Positions 46,029 through 56,470 of a DNA stretch of 64,000 nt are shown piece after piece (positions within the stretch are counted from its first letter, which is position 1; each line of letters opens with the position of its first letter). Made by a program: the position numbers and the translations under genes. This DNA is from Zymoseptoria tritici IPO323 (taxonomy: Eukaryota > Ascomycota > Dothideomycetes > Mycosphaerellales > Mycosphaerellaceae). The notes beneath the pieces were generated by a model that was not told where the DNA came from, ran no database searches, and saw only the letters and a list, made by a program, of their open reading frames with translations. The stretch spans positions 124,001 through 188,000 of the forward strand of contig NC_018198.1 of NCBI RefSeq assembly GCF_000219625.1. The letters run 5' to 3'.

Positions 46029-46629
46029 GTGGGATCACTGGGAGGGAAGTACACGAGTCGTTCGGAGAGCTGCAGGTGTGAAAAGCACGCGACGTATCAA
46101 GAGCATCATCGAGTCGCGGCAGAAGAATAAGCACACTGAATCGGATTGAGTGAATACCCAATGGTCGTTATTCTGCCTCAAGTACAACCTACTCCAAGTG
46201 AACAATCGGTCGTGGTCGTTAGCAATACCCCGAGAGATTATGTGACGGCGAGGAAGAAAGACTTACACGTCGGTACTCCATTTCTGTTGCTCTATCGTCT
46301 GTACAATACTGATATGAGCAGCAGTTCTCCTCTCCAAACCACTATTACCTTACCCGACCACACCAATCAATGCTCCGGCCGCTATATCCTCGGAAACATC
46401 CACCTCACGCTTCGCAATTCTCCCCCCACTGCCACCGACGCCGCCACCCGTTGCGCCTCCCGCCGAAGATCTGCTCATATCGTGCGACGATTTGCTTGGA
46501 CAACTTACGTGTGCCTCGGAACAGTGTGCTTCGGAACACGAATACGATACACCTGGGAAGAACGATACAAATGCCGGAGCACCGTCAACGCTGGTCGGAG
46601 CGAGGCTCAGGCACCATGGTCGTCGATTT

Positions 46630-46945
46630 CGAAGTGATATTCCGGAGTGTGGGAAACGGTTCATCCGGCAAAACAGCGATCAAGTGGATCCCTTTTCGAA
46701 GTCACCAATACAACCGCGACAGCTATGCGACATGCGACATGCGACATGGGCACGAAATCGCGAGCGCCCAAAGAGAAGCCCGCCACTGACTTTGACGAAG
46801 TGAAGAGACGGTTCATCCGGCAGAATAGCGATCGAGCGGAACCCTTTTCGAAGTCTCCAATACAGCCACCACAGCCATGCGACATGCGCACGAAATCGCG
46901 AGCGCCCAAAGAGAAACCCGCCACTGACTTCGACGGCACACACCG
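46630..46945 (+). repeat. Direct duplication, about 110-140 bp, two copies
   Basis: ggttcatccggcaaaacagc (46661) and ggttcatccggcagaatagc (46810) start two similar units. Each contains cccttttcgaagtc, caatacaa/cagcc, catgcgac and cgcgagcgcccaaagagaa. In one frame they encode RRFIRQNSDRAEPFSKSPIQ-like sequence. The first copy has an extra cgacatg repeat. Confidence 0.8.
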
Positions 46946-46995
46946 GGCAGTGTTCCGATCACCTTGTCGCGATTCTTGCTGGAGCTTCGAAACCA

Positions 46996-47808
46996 ATGGC
47001 AGAACTCGATGACGAGGAGCTGGCTGACATGGGATGCTTTGCCTTGCGTCCCTTGGATGATGTCGATGAGGTCGACGGTTTCGAGTATAAGGAGGACGAT
47101 GGCTTGGATGATGTCGATGAGGTCGACGGTTTCGGGTATGAGGAGGACGATGGCTTGGATGATGTCGATGAGGTCGACGGTTTCGGGTATGAGGAGGACG
47201 ATGGCTTGGATGATGTCGATGAGGTCGACGGTTTCGAGTATGAGGAGGACGATGGCTTGGATGATGTCGATGAGGTCGACGGTTTCGAGTATGAGGAGGA
47301 CGATGGCTTGGATGATGTCGATGAGGTCGACGGTTTCGAGTATGAGGAGGACGATGGCTTGGATGATGTCGATGAGGTCGATGGTTTCGAGTATGAGGAG
47401 GACGATGGCTTCGATGATGAGGAGGACGACGGCTTCAACAACGGCTTTTCCGACAGTGGCTCTGACGACATGTCCGACAATAAGATGCAGGACCGCGAGC
47501 TGTCTCCAGAGCTCGGCCGTAGCTCTTTTGATCAAGATGAGCATGTTGATCGCACCGAGACCATCAGCTTTGCTCCTGCGGTGTCTCAGTCGCAGCCGGC
47601 CGCCGCAACTCTCCAAAAGCCACGCTACGACCCAGTACGCAGATTCTTGCTGGAGCTGGGCGTGCAGAGTTTTCATGGTTTTCCGGTCTGGCGAAGTTGT
47701 CGGCGGCTGGACGAAGAGACGTTGTCGGCGAGGCAGCGAGATTATGTCGACGTCAGTCTCGATGTGTGCGAGAGGAGGATTTCTGCCGATGTTGGGGAAG
47801 AATGGTGA
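46996..47808 (+). CDS. Acidic tandem-repeat protein (270 aa ORF)
   Basis: ATG at 46996, stop TGA at 47806-47808. After 19 residues come seven copies of LDDVDEVDGFEYEEDDG (51 bp each, 47053-47409). Variants are limited to E/G and E/K changes. A degenerate acidic end and about 130 non-repetitive residues follow, including RDYVDVSLDVCERRISADVG. The first copies are the most diverged and the last four are nearly identical. Strongly acidic repeats suggest a disordered protein binding basic partners; this is inference. Minus-strand frames of 173 and 287 codons over the repeat are mirror artefacts. The true start may lie in an upstream exon (RRFIRQNSD region). No family recognised. Confidence 0.5.
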   Translation: MAELDDEELADMGCFALRPLDDVDEVDGFEYKEDDGLDDVDEVDGFGYEEDDGLDDVDEVDGFGYEEDDGLDDVDEVDGFEYEEDDGLDDVDEVDGFEYEEDDGLDDVDEVDGFEYEEDDGLDDVDEVDGFEYEEDDGFDDEEDDGFNNGFSDSGSDDMSDNKMQDRELSPELGRSSFDQDEHVDRTETISFAPAVSQSQPAAATLQKPRYDPVRRFLLELGVQSFHGFPVWRSCRRLDEETLSARQRDYVDVSLDVCERRISADVGEEW

Positions 47809-48404
47809 AACTCCAGATGAGGCCGACTCCTAGCTGGTACCGTCGAACTCAGCGAGCGGCAGCCAATCTACCCGATCACGAATGACCTAAGGTAAAGTTT
47901 CCATGCTTTTGCTTGCTCCTTTGCCAATGGAGATTCGCCGTTGACGATGTCCACCGACGCGGCCGAAACTTTCACCACCGGATGTGCCTCGATCAACCTT
48001 CCATGCCACCTGTTTTTGGATCTTTACCAAGTAAAGTGGACTTCACCGTTTGCACCGTCCTGTTCTATACCCAATCGCTGCCCAGTGACCGAGTGATGGT
48101 CGGATCTGCTCTCTGCCTTGTTGCCTTCCATAATGCTCACTCGAGAAGTGTGCTTGGCTATGGGAGCTGAGCAGGAGCTGAGGCTATTGTTGAAGCTGCC
48201 CTGAGGAGGTTGCTGACGAGGGTGTCGGAGGTGAGGAGGTGATGAGGATGTCGGAGGCATTGATCTTGCCGCAGGAGGAAAACTGTCGCAGGTGAGGAGA
48301 TTCGATCCGTAGTAGTTCTAGCCGGGATCGAGGGTAAGCTGTACGGTGAGGGCAAGTTGCACGCTAAGTTGACGCTGCTGATTTGAACTTAGTCTCAGAC
48401 GCTC
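47809..48404. other. Non-coding stretch before the large RIP element
   Basis: Normal CpA/TpG. Short frames only. A local repeat of tgaggaggt/tcggaggtgagg occurs near 48200-48260. No feature recognised. Confidence 0.4.
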
Positions 48405-48464
48405 AGACCACCTCGCGTATCAGGCCAATTAGGTGCAAGCACCTGGCCCTACTGTAGGTGGTCT
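48405..48464. repeat. 60-bp nested inverted repeat at the left edge
   Basis: AGACCACCT (48405-48413) pairs with AGGTGGTCT (48456-48464). Inside, GGCCA pairs with TGGCC, and AGGTGC pairs with GCACCT around a 2-base loop. All three pairs nest, so the strand can fold into one long hairpin. It still has CpA/TpG, unlike the sequence that follows. Confidence 0.75.
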
Positions 48465-48836
48465 AAGGGCCTAACTAGTGTTTTTTGGTAATAGAGTGTT
48501 AGCTTTATATATAAATTACACTAACATAGAGTGTTAGCACCTGAACGCGTCTGTACGACTAACGGCGACGACAGTATTACCAGGTATAAAATCTGAAAAT
48601 CCGGCTTAGTTATCTAATGTAGATTAACGTGCTCTACAACCTCCTACTATTTGTTTTAACCTAACGCGTTAGACGAACGAAGAGTAGGCTTTCGCGTATC
48701 TTTAGTCTAACCGACGCGTTTATATAGCGAGACGGCAATGCCTACTCCTCCTTTAGTTTTTGTCTAATGCTAACTAAAATTTGTCTATTAGATAGCCAGC
48801 CGTCCGCTCCCTAACTTAACTAAAGCCGATTTTAGG

Positions 48837-51800
48837 ATGCCGCGCTATAAATCTCGTCTTTCTAGGTTAAATTCCAACCTAACCTAATCTTTCGCGACGA
48901 GTACCTCGAGCAGCTTTGGCGCTAGCGAGTCCGGACAAGTTGGCAGTGCGTTAGATAAGGCGACTAATAAGGAGGATCGATCGGACGAGTCGTTTTCGCG
49001 TATAGAAATTACTACTTTTGCTAGCGTGCCTAAGCGCATTCGGGTAGTTAACGACGACGACGACGACGATAGTAATAGTCTATCTAACGTCCTAAGTAAC
49101 TTCGATAATAGCGAGGACCTCTAGGGTAGTCTGCAAAACCCTATAGAACCGTTAGCATTAGACATCGCCCTTTAGACGATTTTGTATAGGGGCAGCATAA
49201 AAGTACATTTTATTCGGCGGGAAGGATAGCTAGAGAAGATAGTGTTAGTACTAACCGAAGAGATTCCGGTCGAAGAAGACGACGTATTAGTTAGGCGGCT
49301 GCTAGAGTAGGTATTCTAGTCGGCGTAGAGGAATGCCTACAATGTAGACGTAGTTAAAGCCGCTTAGGTCGGGGCCCCTAACGAATGCTATATACCTTCT
49401 ATTTCTCTACCTACTAATGTGCTAGACTAGCTAGTTGCAATAGCGCGCCGCCGCGCGTTCGATAAGGTGTGCCGCTAGATTAACTATGCCGTCGAAACGC
49501 CCGTGCTTCTAGACGGACAATAAGCTACAAGTATAGTAGAGTAGGTAGACATAACTAAGCGCGCGGTCCGTCTAATGTATCTGTATTATGCCCGAAAGCT
49601 ACAAGTCCGTATGCTGCGGTACCTACTCTTTAAGAAGAAAGACCTAGTCTAGATTGCGGCTACTTCGGCAGGCAAGAGTCTAGCATATTAGTTATAGGTG
49701 CTAATACGGAAGAAGATGTCGATCTTAGTGCTTCTACTTAATTAGATTAGTAAGGAACAGCTCGAGAAGATCGAGTATCTAAAAGGAAAACTGTTAGTAT
49801 TAAACTCGAATACTAAGGCGGAGCTTACCGACTAGTAGTAGAAGCTACTATATTCTAGGAAGTGTACCTACCTAATGTTGTTTCCTAAGATGGCGATATA
49901 GTCGTGGTTTATAAAACTAATAGTTAAACCGGCGGTAAGGCAAAGGCTCGGCCTCTTTGTATTAGACGAGTTCTACCTAGTTTACTAGTAGGGGATAGAG
50001 GGTAGAGGATTTTGGAAAGAATATACCTGTCTAAAGAATCTTCGGTCTACCTTAACTAATCGTGTTTGCTTCTTTGGTTATTTAGCGACTCTCGAGCCGG
50101 ACACCTTCGTCAAATGTCGGACGGCCTTCGGCTTTTACGACGATACGGTTGTCGTACAGGATTCGATTAACTAATCTAAGATATCTATGCGATGTTGCGC
50201 TATTCTAGATAGTATACTTAGGAACTATAAGACGCTTCGATATCTAACCGATCGCCTTGCCGGAGCTAATAGCATGCCGAATCCTTAGTCGATTAAGAAA
50301 ATAGTAGTGTTTATCGACAGTCGCTCGGGTATCTACACCGCGGCGTCTAGCCTCCGGTCCTACCTATATACCTAATTCTCTAGAAGCCTAACGATTAACC
50401 AGATCTATACTATAGTAAGAACCTACTACGGTAGGACGGCTAGGCGAACATAGGCGAATGTAATTAAGGAGTTCCAGAAACCAGACTCGAAGATCCGGAT
50501 CCTGTTCGCGACTAAGGCTCTTAGTCTAGGCGTCGACCTGCCTAACATTAAACGGGTCGTTTAATACCGCCTTCCGCAGAACGCTAGCATGCGGACTATT
50601 ATGTAGCGAGCCGGGCGCGCTATACGTAATAGTAAGTAGTAGGGCACCGGAACTTTTACCTTCCTTTACGACTAATAGATCGTAGGCCCCTAGTCGCCGG
50701 CCCGACTAAACTAGACTCGTGTAGTCCCGGACAGATTCTTGAACTCGGAGTAGGAGAAAGAGGCTGGTAATCTCGCCGATGCGCTATCTAACGCTAGATT
50801 AGATGCTAACGAGCCGGCGCCTGTCGGACTGCCGTTAGCGGTACGTAAGAAGCCGAGGGCGAAACTAGGTCCTTAGTAGAAGCGCGACAACATAAACTAT
50901 TCCGTATAGGAGTTTGTGAACGCTAGACGTGATGCAGATAGTCCGGTCGACTGTCGTCGCGTCGCTACTTTAAAGCCCTTCGTAGAGCTACTGCCTAAAG
51001 GGCGTATCCGCAAGAACTGCTGCGACATCTGCGACTAGGATATAATATTGCCTACCGACCGCTTTTCCGAATAGATTCCGTCTTCGGCGGACCTAGATGC
51101 CGCCTATGCTAGACGCCCGTACGAGAAGACGATCCGCGAGGGTCTAAACAAATAGGAGCCTAGCGCAGCTAAATTGTATTATAAAAAGGTACTATTCCCT
51201 AGTATGCCTAGTTCTCTTCTACCTTAGACGGTAATCGCGCATCTTGCTTCTATATTCGGCTCGCCTAGTACGAAGGGAGACGTAACAGCTCGCTAGGTCG
51301 AGCTAGCCTATTCTACCGTAGACTTCCGACCGTCTCCTAAGCTTGTAACTATACTAGTTTCGAAGCTATCGGTATTACTTAAGCTAGCGCAATTAGTCGA
51401 GGCCTAGGAATTGTAGGAGAGTTAGGAACGCGTCGGGGTATATCGTGTTCGTACGTAGAAGCGCTATCTAAGTCTCGAACTCTCTGCAAGTCCTGAGCGA
51501 TCTCCTAGGTCCGCTTCGGACAATGTAAGGGCTACTAGTAAGCTAGACTATAAGCTTGCCGCTTAGTCCGTCTACAGTCCTTATACCGGTCCGGTACAAG
51601 AGCCTAGCCCTCTAGTCGGTAAGCCGCCTACGCCTATCCCTAAAAGGCTAAAGGTTATATAGGCGTAATCTAGTAGAGCCGTCCTCCCTCCTAATCGCGC
51701 GCCTAGCTCTTCCGTCCGCCGTCCTACCCCGCCGCCTAGAGCGCATTTCGGAGTTTCTACTAGCTATTAAAAGGCTACGCCTAAAGCATCCGACAATAGA

Positions 51801-52077
51801 GTTCGTTCGGACGGCCGTCGTTTCGGCACTATGTTAAATCCGAACTAGATTCGGCTAGCTAGACGTCGGTTAGCTTCTCCGGTGCCGGCTGCGGTGTCGC
51901 CCGAACCGATAATCGTAATAACGTCGCGCAGTCGGACACAGGTAGCGAACGTAGTGCCCTAGAAGCATTAGTTTAGTTAGTAGGGTTTAGGTGTCGATAG
52001 TATCTATAAAGAGGTCGACTAGTTGAAGATATAGACTGTTTTGCTAAGGATTTCAGATTTTAGCGTATTATAATAAT
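48837..52077 (+). pseudogene. RecQ-like superfamily 2 helicase
   Basis: One plus-strand frame of about 1080 codons, interrupted only by TAG/TAA, from ATG 48837. An acidic Ser-rich N-terminus comes first. Then ATSAGKSLAY (Walker A/motif I, 49661-49685), LDEFY (motif II, 49961-49975; DExH-type with the last His apparently turned to Tyr by CAC to TAC), and YLATLEP (motif III, about 50080). ATKALSLGVDLPNIKRVVQY (motif V region; one Gln inferred from TAG) is followed by QRAGRA (motif VI, 50604-50621). After the core comes a Cys cluster (NCCDICDQ, about 51015-51040) and a long Ser/Pro/Arg-rich tail. Such ATP-driven DNA helicases unwind duplexes; relatives occur in fungal telomere-linked repeats. 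The next gene starts about 70 bases downstream in the same direction. Confidence 0.8.
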
Positions 52078-53810
52078 AGCCCCGCTCGAGCCCTTAATAT
52101 CGCCTCGTTATCTCTCTCTACTAGTATATTGTCCTTGTACATATGTCTACAGTTATAGAAGCCTTAACTCTAGCCGCCCGAAGGGGGCGTCCGTAGCGTA
52201 AACGCAAATTACCTAAGCCGGCGCCTCTAGTCCGAACGCCCTCCTAGTCGACGTCGAATACTAGCGGGTCTAGATTAAGCAAGAGTCGGGATGCTAGTGT
52301 CCGGAGACCGAGAAACTATTACGGCGAAGGCAAGACGAAGAGAGAGAAGGTAGACCTCCTGCTAGCCTAAATAAAGGAGTTAGGGATAACATTCGGGACC
52401 TTTGTAGAGCTGTATATCTTATGTAAGAAGGGCGCCTCGTCGTCTAATTAGGCAGAGACGGCAGCTACTAGGACTAAGAGGTTAGCTAGTCTGTTGCAGA
52501 AAGATTAGATATATATAAGAGTATCTAAGTATATGCCTCCCGGTAAGTGGATAAACACGGAAGCAGTGTACAACGAACTGGAGATGTTGCGGGGGCGCTA
52601 GGTAAGGAGGTCCGGTATATACACGGACATATACTTACGTTTTCAGGAGTTCGGGCAGTAGGACTAAAAGATGCCTACGGAAGATCTGGATTACAAGGGT
52701 GCAGTTTAGTCGATAGGAGAGTGCGTACCGTTAATATAGGCACTCTTTAAGGGGATATTAGGTCTGCTACGGAAGGCTGTCCTAGCTAATTACATGCTTA
52801 GGCGCGTAGGTCTAGTTGCTAGCTTACTCGGACGGACATAGCATCCGCGATACTACAGTTAGTTCCCGAACTAGCTGGGAATATATCTCTAGAGCTAGGG
52901 CGTAAAGCAGCGGGTAATCGCAGTGCTGTCCGGAATAGGTGTCTACGCGTTACCGAAAAGCATATACCGCTGCAATCGACAACTGCACTCCCTAGCGAAG
53001 GACCGTATTACCGGCTTTGGACGAGATTGCTGCATACATAGTGTCCACGATAACCTAGACATCTACTACAAAACCAGGGAGCATAGGCATAACCGTAAGG
53101 ATAAACTAAAGCATGTTACGACTAGTATAGTGCTTAAAAGCATCGAGGTACTGCAGACTAGTCTAAAGCGGGAGTATTTTCGTAAGGACAAGCCTCTTTA
53201 GCTCGCAGACGTACTCGAAGGAGACGGCAATCGATACGACGCTGTCTAGAAACAAATCTTATATAGCCTTATTGCCTCGGCTATCGTCAGATTGTATCCT
53301 AACGTAGTCGCGTATTATTTAGGTGTCGATACTACTGCTAATAACGATCCTCCGCGTCGCGGTAATCGAACAGTAGTGTCTAGCACTAACCCGGGCACTA
53401 GCAGGGAGACCGCTACATATAATAAGTATAGAAAGAGCAAGATCGACTAGGACAATGTCGCTAGCTTCCCTACATTTCCTACAATCGACTAGCTAGAGAA
53501 GCAGAAAAGTGTAATGTGCATACTAAATCTTATATTCGAATACGAGGGTACGACTAAAGGCATACATACCGTAATCGAGAACATTCTCGAGCGCTAACTC
53601 GGATATAGAGATATGTATAACGAGTTCTTACGGCACTAAGACGCACAATCCTCGAGGGCTAGAGGGGATACTATTTATAACTACTAAGGCGCTACTAGCA
53701 GCTAGCAAATCCACTACCGGAATCCTTATCCTGCCGCTAATAGCGATGCTACCTAAGACACGGAAGGTCGTCCTATTAAACACTCCTAGCAACCCTATTA
53801 GTTATACCTA

Positions 53811-54060
53811 GCGACCTAGTCTACTGTTCAACTATCCTAATAGCAGTATCCGGCAACCTAGTCTACTTTCCAGCTATCCTAACAGTAGTATCCGGTAACC
53901 TAGTCTACTTTCTAGCTATCCTAATAGTAGTATCCGGCGACCTAGTCGACTTTCTAGCTATCCTAATAGTAGTATCCGGCGACCTAGTCGACTTTCTAGC
54001 TATCCTAGTAGCAATATCCGGCAACCTAGTCTACTTTTTAGCTGTCCTAGAGCACGCCTA
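53811..54060 (+). repeat. 42-bp tandem repeat coding a Gln-rich 14-mer
   Basis: About six units of the type ctagtctactttccagctat...caacagtagtatccggtaac. Before RIP they encoded QSTFQLSQQQYPAT. Most Gln codons are now TAG or TAA. The unit length keeps the reading frame of the DUF6589-like gene. Confidence 0.8.
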
Positions 54061-54745
54061 TAACCTCCTAACTATTATATCCGGCGATATAGTCGACTTC
54101 TGTGTCCGCCTAGAGCACCCCTGCGACTTCTTAATAGCTATCCGCGGCAACGAGTAGTAGTTTTCTATACGGTAGACGCGATTCGTCGGCCCTACGTAGT
54201 TATAGTATACCTAGCGGACCCCCGAGGGCGCTTAGACAGTCGCCGGGTACAGTACTACATATTCTACGAACGCGGTCGCTAAGAGAGAAGCTGGAATACT
54301 ATATATACGATCGGACGAATGTTATCTTCCTAATATATAGCGACTAGTTGTCGGTAAAGAACATCCGGACATGCCTTAAGGAGGCTCGAAAGAACGACGA
54401 CGCATTCGACAAGATGCAATAGGTACTACCGTTGCTAGGTTTGTTCTACCTAAAGATATGCCTTATCTAGGTAATCGAGAATAACTTTAATAGGCGGGAA
54501 GGCTGCGCTGCCAAATCTTTATTAATAGTCCATCGAGGACTAATAGAAAGGAAGATATGCCCCTTATTCTATACACCCTACAGCTACCTAGAGCGTCTAA
54601 CCTTGGACAGTTTTAATGCTAGAATACTCGCATTTGTGTACGAAGAGCTTAAGCTAGTCGTGTGCAGTCGGACAGCGATATCGACCTACATTCGCGCACT
54701 CACTCGCTAAGGGTTCACTAGTCTGATAGATAAGGTCTACGAGAA

Positions 54746-54750
54746 GGCCT
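54746..54750. repeat. Target-site duplication, left (GGCCT)
   Basis: GGCCT before the left LTR of copy B, repeated at 61707-61711. Confidence 0.9.
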
Positions 54751-55128
54751 TGTTAGGATTGCCTCGTAATAAGGCAGGGAAAGACTGAAGTAGGGAAGTA
54801 TCGAACAATAGGTTTTAGAATGTAACGACTCGATTCGTTAAAGGAGGGAATGGAGGAGGAGAGCCTCCTTCGCTATATACACAGCTACTGCTAGGTTCTA
54901 TTCCCTTATCCTTTACTTCTCTCGTTATAAGCGGGATCGTCTGTCCCTTCGTAGCCCTTCGATCCTTATCGTTAGGTATTAAGAGGCAAGCTAGATCGGA
55001 CTGCCTTAATCCGTACGCTGTTGCGCTCTTCGTAACCAGGATAGCTCGTTGTTATGTTCTTCGAAACCAGGTTAGCCCAGCTTAGGGGAGATAAGGCTAG
55101 ACTGCGCTTACGTGAGGGGATCCTTACA
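54751..55128 (-). repeat. 3' LTR of Gypsy copy B
   Basis: 378 bp, TGTTAGG to CTTACA on the plus strand; the equivalent of 5107-5484. Confidence 0.95.
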
Positions 55129-55144
55129 TTGCCCCCCTCCCCCC
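55129..55144 (-). other. Polypurine tract of Gypsy copy B
   Basis: GGGGGGAGGGGGGCAA on the minus strand, identical to copy A and abutting the 3' LTR. Confidence 0.9.
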
Positions 55145-55406
55145 GGTGCAACTGACCTCAGTTGCGTACGCGAATCTTCAGCAGCGTTTAGCTACAGGTT
55201 TAATTTACTACTGCTAACGTTGCTAGGCCAGCTGCTCGGTGTCCCGATTAGGAAATAAAAGTGGGTCCCTCGCGCATATACCACTCTTTCTCGCCCTCGA
55301 ATTCTTCTCTTCTTACAAACACCTACTAAAAGTAAGTACTAGCAGCTAGCTCTAGAACGGTCTAGATTAGCGCTAGATTAGCTAACATTGCGACTAGACT
55401 AGCATA

Positions 55407-56470
55407 ATGTCCGGCGCACTCTACTATCTTCGCGACAAGTACTACAAGAAAGTCCGAGCTAGCAGGTAGAACGAGAATCCGTGCTCGTTATGCCTCTCTA
55501 GCGTTAAGGAGGGCTAGGACCTATCTAAGATCTACTAGATTGCGGCAGAGAAGCCCCTACCCGGCAACATCCTGGCTAAGTGTTCCGGATGCCTAACTAG
55601 CAAGAATGCGGACTATCTTTAGGTAGGTCGGTTTAGTTAATTCTAGCGTGTTCTGTCGCTAACTGTCCCTACTTAGATGCCGGTCGACTAGGAGCCCGCC
55701 TAGAAGGCTATTAAGCAGGATATCGACACCGTCTACGGCCGTACTACCTAGTCTAAGGCTAAGAAGGAAGACTTGCTAGATCGTGTTCTATGTTTTACAG
55801 GCTCTATAGAGGCGTAAGTGTCCCTTTCTGGCGTGTTCTAGACTAGCAGCTAATTAGGATAGTTAAACAGGAAGTTAGATAGCAGTTTCCGTAGCGAGGA
55901 CGGTCTCTCCTAGCACCCTAGTACTGCTACCTAGGAGGATACTAGACAGAAGGTGCCCAAGAGGGACCGCTTGGCTAGTGCGATCTTAGCGAAGGCTATA
56001 TATACTATCCCTAGCTTAATCTAGCCCTTACTAACATTCTTTGTAGTAGTCTAGTAGCACCCCTAGCAAGAAGCGCTGCTTAATAGACGTACGCGGCCGT
56101 AAGTCGGACCGTAAGCGTACTAAGGAGGCCGAGGATCGCCTAATCGCGGTTAGCACTACCTTAGAGGCGTTTAACCGCATTGTTATAAGCGACCAGGCTC
56201 TAAAGAAGGGACAGTTACGCAAGATAGTCTTTCCGACGACTGCTAAGGACCGTAGTAAGGTAGAGGACCCGAACTAGGGCAACTCCGACTTTAATTAAGC
56301 TATTCTAGACTAGAATAGCGGGCGTAGGTCTTCCGGGACTAGGGGTATAATAGATAACGTCGACATAGCATATTAAGACTATAGTAGGGCCTAGATAGTT
56401 ATTAAATAGCGCAGAGTTAGTTAACTTAGACCAGATTAGACTAAAATAAAGCCGATTCCGCCCTTCGAAT
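55407..56470 (+). pseudogene. Antisense spliced gene inside Gypsy copy B
   Basis: The same plus-strand gene as at 5764-6830, starting ATG TCC GGC GCA. The CSLC and CSGC pairs, the two clear introns (first ending cctacttag before ATGCCGGTC; second GTAAGTGTCC...AAACAG) and the Lys/Asp-rich tail are conserved in position. The third putative donor is altered (tatact here, tgtacc in copy A) by RIP-type changes. Coding similarity between copies is not evidence of selection, because both copies are recent. It does show that the gene moves with the element. Confidence 0.65.

Noticed and set aside
46813..47676. Minus-strand ORFs of 287 and 173 codons over the acidic repeats
   Set aside because: They are mirror frames of the 51-bp repeat (repeated ETVDLIDIIQAIVLLIL or KPSSSSYSKPSTSSTSS) and end where the repeat ends.
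48837..52077. A variant genetic code in which TAG encodes Gln
   Set aside because: TAG also stands where Trp (TGG) or a start Met context is expected. The two Gypsy copies differ at the same codons (CAG/TAG), and the bias affects both strands and non-coding parts. RIP explains it better.
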